From the NCBI RefSeq assembly GCF_036014115.1, contig NZ_CP107913.1, forward strand, positions 5,582,001 to 5,646,000: a stretch of 64,000 nucleotides of DNA, given 5' to 3'. Shown here piece after piece: positions 1-8,397 of this stretch (within the stretch, counting starts at the first letter, position 1; every line of letters starts with the position of its first letter). The DNA comes from Streptomyces sp. NBC_00448 (GTDB lineage Bacteria; Actinomycetota; Actinomycetes; Streptomycetales; Streptomycetaceae). The position numbers and the translations under genes were made by a program. The notes under the pieces are model-generated. The model worked only from the letters and a program-made list of their open reading frames with translations. It had not been told where the DNA came from and ran no database searches.

Positions 1-1046
1 GCGATGTCGAGAGCCGCGAGGTGCGCGGCGGTCAGCGGGACCGCGTCCGGGGGCATGCGTTCCCACTCCGCGGCGACCTGCGGGCAGGCCGCGGCCAGTT
101 CCGTCGCGACCCGCAGCAGGTGGGCGCGGTCCGGGGCCGTGGCCGGCAGCACCGCCCGCACCTCCGCGATCAGCACCTCGACCCGGCGCGCGTGGGTCCG
201 CAACTGCCTTCCCAGCCGGGCCAGTTCGCCGGCCGCCTCCGGATGCGGCGCCGGGTCGGCGACCGTACGGGCCGACCACATCGGCACCTCGAACAGCGCG
301 GTCATCCCGCCGTGGCGGTGCGGCCGGGTCCAGGTCGAACGGTCGACGTCCGCCGGCAGCCGGTCCGACCTGGCCCGCGCGCCCGGCTCGGGCAGCACGT
401 AGACACCGGGCCCCGACACCGTCCACCGCAGCGCGTCATAGGTGCCGGTCTGCACCGGCACGTCGTGCTCGGCCGCCAACTTGCCCAGCGGCTCGGCGAG
501 TCCGGGTACGTCGCGGGTCAACTGCACCCAGCAGCCGCCGAGGTCGTTGCCGTGCAGCGAGCACTGGAGGATCGGCCGCAGCTCGTCGATCAGGTCCAGC
601 AGCGCCTGGGACTCCGGGAGTTGGTCGTCCGGCGGCCGGATCGACGGGGCCCACTCCGGTTGCTCGTCGGGCGGCGGGCGGTACGCGTGCCGGAAGTGCG
701 CGGCGGGGGTGCGGCGTATCGGCGGCCCGGCTTCGTGGCGCACCGCGCCGTCGGGGTCCAGGCACAGCAGCAGGTGCCAGGTCGCGTCCGCGCCCGCGTG
801 CAGCAGCGGGTCGTGCGCGACGCGTTCGGCCAGCCGCAGCGCGGTCGCCGCCCCCACCCGCTCATCGGAGTGCGGCCCTGCCACCACCAGGACGTTCCGC
901 CGTCCGTGCCCCACGGTCAGTACGTGCAGCGGGCGCCCCGCCCGCGATCGGCCGACCGCCCGCAACTCGCACAGGCCGGGATGGAAACCGGCGAACGCCG
1001 CCGCCGTCGCCACCACCCCCGCGACACTCGGATAGGCGTCGGCCAT
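1..1046 (-). CDS. M14-type zinc carboxypeptidase-like protein, 3' end cut by window edge
   Basis: The reading frame runs from ATG at 1046 off the left edge of the window, giving about 348 residues without the C-terminus. It is a close paralogue of the next gene: both share the motif CSLHG followed by an acidic residue (third zinc ligand region), PVQTGTY, and FEVPMW or VEVPMW with a Glu. Here the HxxE zinc motif is intact (H59-S-D-E62), so it could be an active metallocarboxypeptidase. A GGAG lies about 13 nt before the ATG. The two genes are in tandem with about 205 bp between them, which suggests a local duplication. No signal peptide is seen, so it is probably cytoplasmic. Substrate is unknown. 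Confidence 0.75.
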   Translation of the reverse strand, partial: MADAYPSVAGVVATAAAFAGFHPGLCELRAVGRSRAGRPLHVLTVGHGRRNVLVVAGPHSDERVGAATALRLAERVAHDPLLHAGADATWHLLLCLDPDGAVRHEAGPPIRRTPAAHFRHAYRPPPDEQPEWAPSIRPPDDQLPESQALLDLIDELRPILQCSLHGNDLGGCWVQLTRDVPGLAEPLGKLAAEHDVPVQTGTYDALRWTVSGPGVYVLPEPGARARSDRLPADVDRSTWTRPHRHGGMTALFEVPMWSARTVADPAPHPEAAGELARLGRQLRTHARRVEVLIAEVRAVLPATAPDRAHLLRVATELAAACPQVAAEWERMPPDAVPLTAAHLAALDI

Positions 1047-1251
1047 CGCCGAAGTCACGCTCCGCCGGTCGTCGTTGCCACGGGATCTCCTCGCTGTCCA
1101 AATCAACGGCCCCACGATGAAGTTGACGGGGTAATCGCCGATTTGCCCGATGCCCCGCCAAGGTTCCGACCCCTTCGTCCCCCTGTCAAGACCGCCTCGC
1201 GCCCGGAAGCGCACCGGCACCCTCACGGCGTCTCGTGCCGCCTCACCCGCC

Positions 1252-2484
1252 TCACCCGAGCCCCGCGGCGGCGGCCAGCACCGTCCGTGCCTGCAATTCC
1301 ATCTGCTCGGAGATCGGCACCCACACCGCGTCCATCGTCGCGATCAGGTCCCCCGCACCCGCGTCGAGGCGCCGCTCCAGCCGGGCCCGCAGCCGGGCGG
1401 GCGCGCTGTCCGGGTCCTCGTCCAGCCGCGCCTCGTCGAGCAGCCGCAGCAGCGTCCCCGCCGCCCGCAGCGGCGCCTGCCGCGCGGCGATGTCGAACGC
1501 GGCGACGTGTGCCATGGTCAGCGGCACCGGCGACTCCCGCCCGATCGCGTCGAAGTCCTCCGCGAGCGCCGCCCACCCGGTGACCGCCTGCCGTGCGGCC
1601 CGCAGCACCGGCCCGTCCGCGGCGTCCCCGAGCAGTTCCAGCGCCTGCTCGAACGCCTCCTCCCCGGTGGTCCCCTCGTTCCGCAGCCGCGCCGCCAGCA
1701 CGGCCAGCGCGTACGCCGGGTCCGGGTGCGGCTCGGCGTACGCCACCCGCCGGGTCGCCCACATCGGCACCTCGACCCGCAGTTCCGGCCCGTAGCGCCG
1801 CCCCGGCCCCGCCGGCCGTACGAAGACACCGGGCCCGGCGCCGTGCGAGGACAGCGCTTCGTACGTGCCGGTCTGCACGGGGATGTCGAGTTCGGCGGCG
1901 ATCTTCCCGAACGGCTCGGCCAGCCCGGCCACTTCGGCGGAGAGCCGGACCCAGGCGCCCCCCACGTCCGTGCCGTGCAGCGAGCAGCGGAGCACCGGCC
2001 GCAGCTCGTCGACGAGGGCGGACAGCGCCAGCGTCTCGGGGAGCCGACCGGCCGTCGCGGCCAACGAGGCGGCGGTGTAGGGGCGTTCGGAGGAGGCGGG
2101 GCGGTAGGCGTGCCGGAAGTGCACCGCGGGCGGGCGGGGACCGGCCGGACCCGTCTCGTTGAGGAGTGCGCCGTCGGGGTCGAGGCAGAGCAGGAAGTCC
2201 CAGGTCAGCCCGGCTTCCCTGAGCCGCCGCCGGTCGTGGACGGCCTGCTCGGCCAGCCACAGCACGGTGCCGCCGCCCGCCTGCTCGTCGCAGTTCGCGC
2301 CGGCCACCACGAGGATGTGCCGGCCGCTGTCCCGCGGGTGCCCGACGGACAGCAGCCACAGGGGCCGCCCGGACCGGGACTCGCCGGCCAACCGCATCCG
2401 GCACAGGTCCGGGTGGCGCAGCGTGAGCATCCGGGCCGCCGCGGCGACACCCGCCACCGTCGGAAACGCGTCTGGCCCGCGCAT
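1252..2484 (-). CDS. M14-type carboxypeptidase-like protein with an altered zinc motif
   Basis: This 410-residue protein is the tandem paralogue of the gene ending upstream at the window edge. I chose the ATG at 2484 because GAAGGAG sits 5-6 nt before it, and because the paralogue starts at the same alignment position; an in-frame ATG at 2538 has no such support. The first zinc-ligand position is Asn (N64-C-D-E67) where the paralogue has His (HSDE). The later His in CSLHG and the Glu in VEVPMW are kept. M14 enzymes need the His, so this copy may be a non-catalytic or altered homologue. It has no signal peptide. Confidence 0.75.
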   Translation of the reverse strand: MRGPDAFPTVAGVAAAARMLTLRHPDLCRMRLAGESRSGRPLWLLSVGHPRDSGRHILVVAGANCDEQAGGGTVLWLAEQAVHDRRRLREAGLTWDFLLCLDPDGALLNETGPAGPRPPAVHFRHAYRPASSERPYTAASLAATAGRLPETLALSALVDELRPVLRCSLHGTDVGGAWVRLSAEVAGLAEPFGKIAAELDIPVQTGTYEALSSHGAGPGVFVRPAGPGRRYGPELRVEVPMWATRRVAYAEPHPDPAYALAVLAARLRNEGTTGEEAFEQALELLGDAADGPVLRAARQAVTGWAALAEDFDAIGRESPVPLTMAHVAAFDIAARQAPLRAAGTLLRLLDEARLDEDPDSAPARLRARLERRLDAGAGDLIATMDAVWVPISEQMELQARTVLAAAAGLG

Positions 2485-2670
2485 GACCGCTCCTTCGCTG
2501 CCGTCGCCCGCCGTCCAGTCGTACAGCCGTGCCTGCACGTGCGGGGCGGTGCGTTGCCTGCTGTGCGTTGCGTGCTGTGCCTGATGTGCGTGCTGTGCAA
2601 CGGAGTTGGCGGCGCGGCTCGATCGGCGGTGGCGCGCCCCGCCCCAGCGTCGGCGGGCGGCCCGCGGGTG

Positions 2671-3414
2671 TCAAGAGCGCCCAGCGGCCACTCCGGCGGC
2701 GTGCGAACGGGCGATGTCGGGACCGCGGTACATGTCCTCGGGGATGCTCGCCAGCGCGGACTCCCGCAACCGGTCGCCGAGTCCGTACAGTTCCTGGAAG
2801 CTCATCAGCAGCGGCCGCCAGCGGTCGGGGTCGATCCGGTCGCGCGTGCCGGGCATCCGGATCGCGTCGTGCACGAGCACCCGCTGCACCCGCACCTCGA
2901 ACACCACGATGCCGCCGCGCTGTTGGGGGTCGTCGTCGGCGAGCGGATGGGTGGCCTCGACCACCGCCTCCATGGCCACCGGGCACTGCGCGGCGCGCGG
3001 CGGCCGTACGGTGTCCGAGTCGACCGGGGTGAGCCCGGCGCGGGCGAACTTCTCCTTGTGGAAGCGGTATCCGCGCTTCTGCTTGCCCTCGGGCACGGGG
3101 TCGCGGCCGGTGGTCAGGGCGAGCGCGTCCACGGCCGCGGCGAGCGAGTCGTCCGGCAGGTTCAGCACGCATTCGCCGGTCCTGAGCAGGTTCAGCGTGG
3201 TCTGCGACCTCGCGCCGAGCCCGAGCATCGCCCGCCAGCCGAGCCAGAACGCGGACGACATCGGCGCGAGGTTCGCGCTGCCGTCCTCGTTCTCGGTGGA
3301 GAGCAGCACCACGGGGGTGCCGAAGTAGAGGATGCCGGGCTCGATCCGGGTGTGGCGGGCGGCGGGGCCGTCGGTCCGGCCGTCGGCGTGGTTCTGGGCG
3401 TTTCGCGTGGTCAT
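2671..3414 (-). CDS. Flavin reductase-like (FMN-binding split-barrel) family protein
   Basis: This 247-residue protein has the look of the flavin-reductase/split-barrel family: an early segment of the type PVVLLSTEN-DGSANLAPMSS, then a stretch with RTGECVLNLP, and FEVRVQRVLVHD near the C-terminus. Such proteins bind FMN and often use NAD(P)H to supply reduced flavin or reduce a small substrate. I take ATG at 3414; the open frame continues upstream to 3546 but that extension is low-complexity and the conserved part begins later. It faces the same way as the M14 genes, with a gap of about 190 bp. The partner oxygenase, if any, is not evident here. Confidence 0.75.
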   Translation of the reverse strand: MTTRNAQNHADGRTDGPAARHTRIEPGILYFGTPVVLLSTENEDGSANLAPMSSAFWLGWRAMLGLGARSQTTLNLLRTGECVLNLPDDSLAAAVDALALTTGRDPVPEGKQKRGYRFHKEKFARAGLTPVDSDTVRPPRAAQCPVAMEAVVEATHPLADDDPQQRGGIVVFEVRVQRVLVHDAIRMPGTRDRIDPDRWRPLLMSFQELYGLGDRLRESALASIPEDMYRGPDIARSHAAGVAAGRS

Positions 3415-3549
3415 GCGGTCAGTCTTGTCACGGGTGCGGGGCGGTGCTGGCGGGAATCGGACGTCGCGCGGCTGTACGAGGCCGTACGCGGTTGTACGCG
3501 GTCGTGCCGTCCGGACCGGCCCGCGCGGAGGAGCACCGGCCGGCACGGA

Positions 3550-4143
3550 TCAGGGTGCGGCGTTCTCCGCTGCCCCGCCGACCGTCCAGCCCGTGTCCGC
3601 CGCCCACCGTTCGGCACCGGCCATCAGCAGCTCCGTGGCCGTCGCCTTGATCTGGCCGTAGTCGAAGATGTCGGGCACGCTCGCGGCCAGCCGCTGCTTG
3701 AACGCGCCCCAGCCCGCGCGGGCGGCCTCGTCCGCGCGCAGATAGTCGCGGAAGAGCAGCGCGAAGCGGGAGTTGGGGCCGTCGGCCCGCCGCAGGTGCA
3801 CGTTGCAGGAGCGCGCCCCGGGCGGCGGCGCGAAGACGAGCTTGCGGCACTCCCGCCCGCCCGACACCTCCGTCCGGTTCCACGGCTCGGGCCGGCACCG
3901 GAAGCCGATCGCGGCGAGCAGCGGCTCCAGCCGTGCCTCGTCCACGTCGCCCACCCGCACCTGCACGTCCACGCAGTCCTTCGCCGCCAGGCCCGGCACG
4001 GACGTCGAGCCCACATGGTCGATCGCGACCGCCTCCGCGCCGAGCGCCCCACCCAGCACCCGCGCCAGCTCCACGAAGTCCGCCCGCCAGGTGCTCTGGT
4101 ACGGCACGACCCGCACCGGCTTCAACTCGTCCTCGAACGGCAT
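3550..4143 (-). CDS. GrpB/UPF0157 family nucleotidyltransferase-like protein
   Basis: The 197-residue product shows the GrpB family hallmarks: the opening VRVVPYQSTW, then IDHVGSTSVPGLAAKDCVDV (residues about 42-61), which is the nucleotidyltransferase-fold GS motif with acidic residues. The C-terminal half has the family's YLRAD segment and a charged helix. I chose ATG 4143; the frame upstream is open for 17 codons but shows no family similarity. Biochemical function is unknown for most members. It is divergent from the neighbouring nucleotidyltransferase gene at 4218, with about 75 bp between the starts. Confidence 0.85.
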   Translation of the reverse strand: MPFEDELKPVRVVPYQSTWRADFVELARVLGGALGAEAVAIDHVGSTSVPGLAAKDCVDVQVRVGDVDEARLEPLLAAIGFRCRPEPWNRTEVSGGRECRKLVFAPPPGARSCNVHLRRADGPNSRFALLFRDYLRADEAARAGWGAFKQRLAASVPDIFDYGQIKATATELLMAGAERWAADTGWTVGGAAENAAP

Positions 4144-4217
4144 GGTTCGGCACGCTACCAAGCCCGGGCGCCGGGGCCGTCGTAGGATCTTCACCCGCTG
4201 TCGGAGGGAGCCGCACG

Positions 4218-4976
4218 ATGTTCACGGTCGAGGAGCGGGACCGCCTGCGGGAGTGGCTGGTCGCGCGCGCGGAGGCCGATGCCGCCGTGGTGGGGGCCGC
4301 GTTCACGGGCTCGTACGCGGTCGGCGCCGGCGACCGCTGGTCGGACACCGACCTGGTGCTGTCCGTACGTGGGGAGGTCGCGGACACGGTGGCGCGCTGG
4401 ACGCGGTGGCTCACCGCCGAACTCGGCGCCCTGCACCACTGGGACCTGCCGGTCGGCACCGGCACCGTCCGGGCGTTCCTGCTGCCCGGCTGGCTGGAGG
4501 CCGACGTCACCTTCGCGCCCGAGGCCGAGTTCGGCCCGCGCGGACCCAACTGGCGCCCGCTGTTCGGCACTTCGCAGCCGCTGCGGCCCTACCGGGACCC
4601 GGACCCCGACCTGCTGACGGGCCTGCTGTGGCATCACGCCCTGCACGTCCGGATCTGCCTGGCGCGCGGCCGCCTGTGGCAGGCCGAGCACTGGATCGGC
4701 GCGATGCGCGAGCACCTCCTCACCCTCGCCTGCGTGCGCCTCGGGCTGCCCACGGCCCACGCCAAGGGCGCCCACCTCCTGCCCGACGAGGTCACCGACC
4801 CGCTCGCCGCGACCCTCGTCCGCGCCCTCGACGCCGCCGAGATCCACCGCGCGCTGCGCGCCACCCTCACCGCCGCGGGCGCCGAACTCGCCCTCGCGGA
4901 CCCGCAGACCGCGGCCGCGGCCGCCCGACTGGAGCCGCTGCTCGCCGAGTTGGCGGCTCCCGACCTCCCCTTCTGA
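4218..4976 (+). CDS. Nucleotidyltransferase-domain protein
   Basis: This 252-residue protein has an N-terminal nucleotidyltransferase fold: FTGSYAVGAGDRWSDTDLVL (residues about 28-47) is the GSxxxGxxxxxSDxDL signature with two metal-binding Asp residues. The C-terminal part is helical, resembling the kanamycin-nucleotidyltransferase/aminoglycoside adenylyltransferase group, but no specific resistance motif is visible. The start at ATG 4218 is set by a strong GGAGGGAG 7 nt upstream. It is transcribed divergently from the GrpB-like gene, another nucleotidyltransferase-fold protein. The substrate cannot be inferred. Confidence 0.85.
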   Translation: MFTVEERDRLREWLVARAEADAAVVGAAFTGSYAVGAGDRWSDTDLVLSVRGEVADTVARWTRWLTAELGALHHWDLPVGTGTVRAFLLPGWLEADVTFAPEAEFGPRGPNWRPLFGTSQPLRPYRDPDPDLLTGLLWHHALHVRICLARGRLWQAEHWIGAMREHLLTLACVRLGLPTAHAKGAHLLPDEVTDPLAATLVRALDAAEIHRALRATLTAAGAELALADPQTAAAAARLEPLLAELAAPDLPF

Positions 4977-5023
4977 CCCTTCTGACCGCGGCCACCGGCG
5001 GGCCGAGCACGCCGCGGACCGGC

Positions 5024-6250
5024 TCAGACCGTCGCCTCGTCGAGGAGGAAGGTCCCGCCGGCCGCCTCGGCCAGCTCGGGGCCGAAGAGCGCGCCGGGCG
5101 TGTAGGCGCCGGGCTTCCCCTCGCCCCGCGCGAGGCGGCTCGCGACCTCCGAGGCCACCGCGGCCGTGAACGACATGCCGTCGCCCGCCCGCAGCCACCC
5201 TTCGCGGTGGCCGCCGTCGGCGTCCTGGACCAGGGCGCGCGCCCAGGAGAACTCCCGGTTCCGTTCGCCGGGGCCGACCTGGACCCGGGCGAAGCGGCGC
5301 TTCACCGCGTTGCCGAGCGGGCGGCGCGCCAGCAGGACGGCCGCCGCCGGCAGCACCGCGCGGATCGCCCGCCCGGCCGGCATCGCGCCCGACGCGGCGA
5401 CCACGAAGGGCGCCCCGCTGGCCCGGTGGGCCGCCTCCAGTTCGCCGGACGGGCCCCCGGCGCTGTGGGCCGCCGAACCGTCGGGCAGGGCGAACCGCTC
5501 GAAGTCGCCGCCGAGCCGGGCGGACACGAGCCGCCCCCGCTCGTAACGGCGCCCGCCGACCGAGAGCGCGTCGATGATGCTCGCCGCCAGCGCGGCGCCG
5601 ATCGCGCCGGGCTCGTTCTCGACCGCCGCCAGCGCGTCGACCCGCACCCGCGCCGGTGCCGGCCGGCCCGCGCACAGCTTCAGCACGACGCTCTCGGTGG
5701 CGAGCACGCCGAACCCGGCGCCGGTCACCAGGCAGCGGCCGTCGGCGGCGGCCTCGTCGTGCAACCCGAGCAACCCGGTGACCGCGAGGAGTTCGTTGGC
5801 GAGATCGAGGTAGTGGGTGCCGGGCGGGCACGCGCGGGCGATCGGCAGCGCCGTCTCGGTGAACGGGCCGATCGTGTTGACGACCACGGAGGGCGCGGCC
5901 GCCGCGAGCTGCGCGGTGATCGCGGCGACGGTGGCGGCGGAACCGTTGGCACGTCCCCGGCGGGCATCGCCTGGGCCATTGGTACGGGCTGAACCACGGG
6001 TTCTTGCTGTGCCATGGGCATCAGCCGATCCATGGGTACCGGCTGTGCCATGGGGACCGGCCGCACCTGCGGTTCCGGTGGCCGGGCCGATCACCACGGT
6101 CCGCGAGGTGCCGCCGATCGTCCCGGCCAGCTCGCCCAGCCGCGCGGCATCGCGTCCCACCAGGACCAGCGGGGCGTCACCCGCCGCCAGCAGCGCGGCG
6201 ATCGCGCGTCCGGTCCGGCCGGTCGCTCCCAGAATCCAGATCTCGTTCAT
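5024..6250 (-). CDS. Saccharopine dehydrogenase-like NAD(P)-binding oxidoreductase
   Basis: This 408-residue protein begins with a Rossmann fold (ILGATGRTGRAIAALLAAG, residues 5-23) and contains VVNTIGPF and GTHYLDLANE, typical of the saccharopine dehydrogenase/trans-acting enoyl reductase family. Between the first Rossmann half and the second, at residues about 59-105, lies an insert made of repeated His-Gly-Thr-Ala and Arg-Gly-Ser-Ala units that the family normally lacks; it is encoded by a degenerate repeat at about 5940-6080. Start ATG 6250 opens the Rossmann motif directly. The gene is divergent from the LysR-type regulator at 6494 and is its likely target. The substrate is unknown. Confidence 0.8.
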   Translation of the reverse strand: MNEIWILGATGRTGRAIAALLAAGDAPLVLVGRDAARLGELAGTIGGTSRTVVIGPATGTAGAAGPHGTAGTHGSADAHGTARTRGSARTNGPGDARRGRANGSAATVAAITAQLAAAAPSVVVNTIGPFTETALPIARACPPGTHYLDLANELLAVTGLLGLHDEAAADGRCLVTGAGFGVLATESVVLKLCAGRPAPARVRVDALAAVENEPGAIGAALAASIIDALSVGGRRYERGRLVSARLGGDFERFALPDGSAAHSAGGPSGELEAAHRASGAPFVVAASGAMPAGRAIRAVLPAAAVLLARRPLGNAVKRRFARVQVGPGERNREFSWARALVQDADGGHREGWLRAGDGMSFTAAVASEVASRLARGEGKPGAYTPGALFGPELAEAAGGTFLLDEATV

Positions 6251-6401
6251 GGTCGGCTCGTTCCGCTCGTTCCGCTTGTTCGCTCGTGCTGGTCGCGATG
6301 CCACGGACCGGGCCGTCCGCGACGTGCCCGGCACGGCCGTACGGTGGCGCCCGGCCCGTGCTGCCACCTTGCGGGCGCGCGGCGCCACGGGTCCAATGAA
6401 T

Positions 6402-6411
6402 GTTCCGGAAC
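6402..6411. promoter_or_regulatory. Candidate LysR operator palindrome
   Basis: GTTCCGGAAC is a perfect 10-bp palindrome in the 243-bp divergent region between the oxidoreductase and the LysR gene. LysR regulators usually bind dyad sites in such a position. The site is short, so the call is tentative. Confidence 0.3.
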
Positions 6412-6493
6412 GCGCATCCCGATATCCGCAACACCGCAGGTCACGGCACATGCAAGCGGTGAAGCGGCCAGGTGCGGCCGCTACGCTGAAGTC

Positions 6494-7423
6494 ATGACAG
6501 ATCCGCCAGTGCCCCGCGAGGACCTCGACCTGCGGCTCGTGCGCTCCTTCGCCGCCGTCGCCGAGCACCGGCACTTCGGGCGGGCCGCCGTGGCCCTCCA
6601 CCTCACCCAGTCCTCGCTGAGCCGCCAGATCAACCGCCTGGAGGAGCAGGTCGGCGCCCGCCTGCTGGACCGCACTCCGCAGGGCAGCCGGCTCACCGGG
6701 GCCGGCGAGGTCTTCCTCCCGCTCGCGCGGGCGCTGCTGCGCTCCGCCGCCCAGGCTTCCGCGCGGGCCCGCGCCGCCGCCGAGCCCAGCCGTATCACCA
6801 TCGGCTACATCACGAACATCATCATCACCCCGGCCGTGCGCGAGCTGCGCCGCAAGCACCCGGACGCCGACGTGCGCACCCACCACCTGCTCTGGCACGA
6901 AGCGGGCGAGGCCCTGCGCGACCACCGGGTGGACGCGGTGGTCACCCGGCTGCCGTTCGCCACCGGCCGGCTGCATGTGACGGTCCTCTACGACGAGCCG
7001 CGGGTCCTGCTGGTGCCCTACGACCACCGCCTCGCCGGGCGGGAGTCGGTCACCCTCGACGACGTCGCCGACGAACCCATGCCCCGCGTCGCCGACCCCG
7101 CCTGGAACGCCTTCTGGCGGATCGACCCCCGCCCCGACGGCAGCTCCGCGCCCGGCGGTCCCGTGGTCGACTCCGTCGAGGACAAGATCGAGCTGATCGC
7201 CGCCGGGCAGGCCGTGGCGATCGTGCCGCTCGGCTCCGGCACGATCGGCCCCCGCCCCGACCTGGCCCTGATCCCGCTCGAAGGCGTCGAACCGAGCCAT
7301 GTGGTGCTGGCCACCCGCGCCGGCGACCGCAGCCGGCTGGTGACCGCCTTCCGCAAGCACGCCGAGGCCCTCCTCACCGGCCCGGGCGGCGCGCACCCGG
7401 TGGGGCCCGCGGGCCGGCCGTAG
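6494..7423 (+). CDS. LysR-family transcriptional regulator
   Basis: The 309-residue protein has the LysR N-terminal winged helix (DLRLVRSFAAVAEHRHFGRAA, then LTQSSLSRQINRLEEQVGARLLDR, residues about 10-57) followed by a periplasmic-binding-like effector domain with IELIAAGQAVAIVP near the C-terminus. ATG at 6494 starts just before the domain. It is divergent from the saccharopine dehydrogenase-like gene, the classical LysR arrangement in which the regulator controls its neighbour and itself. The inducer is unknown. Confidence 0.9.
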   Translation: MTDPPVPREDLDLRLVRSFAAVAEHRHFGRAAVALHLTQSSLSRQINRLEEQVGARLLDRTPQGSRLTGAGEVFLPLARALLRSAAQASARARAAAEPSRITIGYITNIIITPAVRELRRKHPDADVRTHHLLWHEAGEALRDHRVDAVVTRLPFATGRLHVTVLYDEPRVLLVPYDHRLAGRESVTLDDVADEPMPRVADPAWNAFWRIDPRPDGSSAPGGPVVDSVEDKIELIAAGQAVAIVPLGSGTIGPRPDLALIPLEGVEPSHVVLATRAGDRSRLVTAFRKHAEALLTGPGGAHPVGPAGRP

Positions 7424-7432
7424 ACTGGCCGG

Positions 7433-7867
7433 GTGATGATCGAGGACCTCGTCCGGCTCCGCAAGGCCAGAGACGCGATGGACCGCGACTACGCACAGCC
7501 CCTCGACGTGCCGGCGCTGGCGCGGGTCGCGCTGATGTCGCCCGGGCACTTCTCCCGCAGCTTCCGCGCCGCCTTCGGCGAGACCCCGTACAGCTACCTG
7601 ATGACCCGCAGGATCGAACGGGCCAAGGCGCTGCTGCGGCGGGGCGACCTGAGCGTGACGGACGTCTGCTTCGCGGTCGGCTGTACGTCGCTGGGGTCGT
7701 TCAGCTCGCGCTTCACCGAACTGGTCGGCGAGAGCCCGAGCGCGTACCGGGCCCGCAGCCATGACCCGGGCGCGGCCATCCCGGCGTGCGTGGCCAAGAT
7801 CCTCACCCGGCCGGTGCGCAACGGTCCGGCCGGGCGCGGAGGCGCGGAATCCGCCACCAGCCCATAG
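7433..7867 (+). CDS. Short AraC-family regulator (DNA-binding domain only)
   Basis: This 144-residue protein is essentially just the AraC/XylS double helix-turn-helix: DYAQPLDVPALARVALMSPG followed by FRAAFGETPYSYLMTRRIERAKALL and VCFAVGCTSLGSFSSRFTELVG (residues about 14-105). No ligand-binding domain is present. The start is GTG 7433 or the adjacent ATG 7436. It lies 10 bp before the VOC gene, and in actinomycetes this AraC/VOC pairing is frequent, so it probably senses through, or controls, that protein. It begins 9 bp after the LysR gene. Confidence 0.9.
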   Translation: MMIEDLVRLRKARDAMDRDYAQPLDVPALARVALMSPGHFSRSFRAAFGETPYSYLMTRRIERAKALLRRGDLSVTDVCFAVGCTSLGSFSSRFTELVGESPSAYRARSHDPGAAIPACVAKILTRPVRNGPAGRGGAESATSP

Positions 7868-7877
7868 CGTGAAGCCC

Positions 7878-8294
7878 ATGGACATCAGGCTTTCGCAGTG
7901 CTTCATCGCCGTCGACGACCATGACAAGGCGCTCGCGTTCTACCGCGATGTGCTCGGTCTCGAGGTGCGCAACGACGTCGGGTTCGAGGGGATGCGCTGG
8001 GTGACGGTCGGCTCGCCGTCGCAGCCGGACGTGGAGATCGTGCTCGAACCGCCGCTCGCGAACCCGAACGCCTCGCCCGCCGACAAGGACGCGATGGCCG
8101 AACTGCTCGCCAAGGGGATGCTGCGCGGCGTGATCTTCGCCACCGACGACGTGGACGCGACCTTCGAGCGCATCCGCGCGGCGGGCGCCGAGGTGCTCCA
8201 GGAGCCGGTCGACCAGCCGTACGGCGTCCGCGACTGCGCTTTCCGCGACCCGGCCGGCAACCTCCTGCGCTTCAACCAGCCGCGCAAGCGCTGA
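7878..8294 (+). CDS. VOC (glyoxalase/bleomycin-resistance fold) protein
   Basis: The 138-residue protein fits one VOC domain pair: FIAVDDHDKALAFYRDVLGLEV near the N-terminus, and VDATFERIRAAGAEVLQEP followed by DPAGNLLRFNQP at the C-terminus. These position the metal-binding residues of the family. The start at ATG 7878 follows GTGAAG. It is paired with the upstream AraC-type gene and probably co-transcribed. The substrate could be a small electrophile or antibiotic; the sequence does not decide. Confidence 0.88.
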   Translation: MDIRLSQCFIAVDDHDKALAFYRDVLGLEVRNDVGFEGMRWVTVGSPSQPDVEIVLEPPLANPNASPADKDAMAELLAKGMLRGVIFATDDVDATFERIRAAGAEVLQEPVDQPYGVRDCAFRDPAGNLLRFNQPRKR

Positions 8295-8334
8295 CGGCGA
8301 TCGAGCGCCGACGACCCCCACCACCCCGGTGAGG

Positions 8335-8361
8335 TGTCACAACCTCGGTCCGGGCGGTGTC
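8335..8361 (+). promoter_or_regulatory. Candidate ECF41-dependent promoter
   Basis: TGTCACA (8335-8341), a 16-bp spacer, and TGTC (8358-8361) lie 36 bp before the start of the decarboxylase gene. Published ECF41 sigma factors recognise TGTCACA-N16-CGTC promoters in front of their linked carboxymuconolactone decarboxylase or oxidoreductase genes, so this site is one base off the consensus and in exactly the expected place for autoregulation by the sigma factor encoded at 8973. Confidence 0.65.
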
Positions 8362-8397
8362 TTCATGCCGAACAGGCAGACATTCAAGGAGGACACC

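Noticed and set aside
1150..4185. A 1011-residue plus-strand open frame over the M14 and flavin reductase genes
   Set aside because: It has low-complexity Arg/Pro/Gly composition and lies antisense to genes with recognisable domains.
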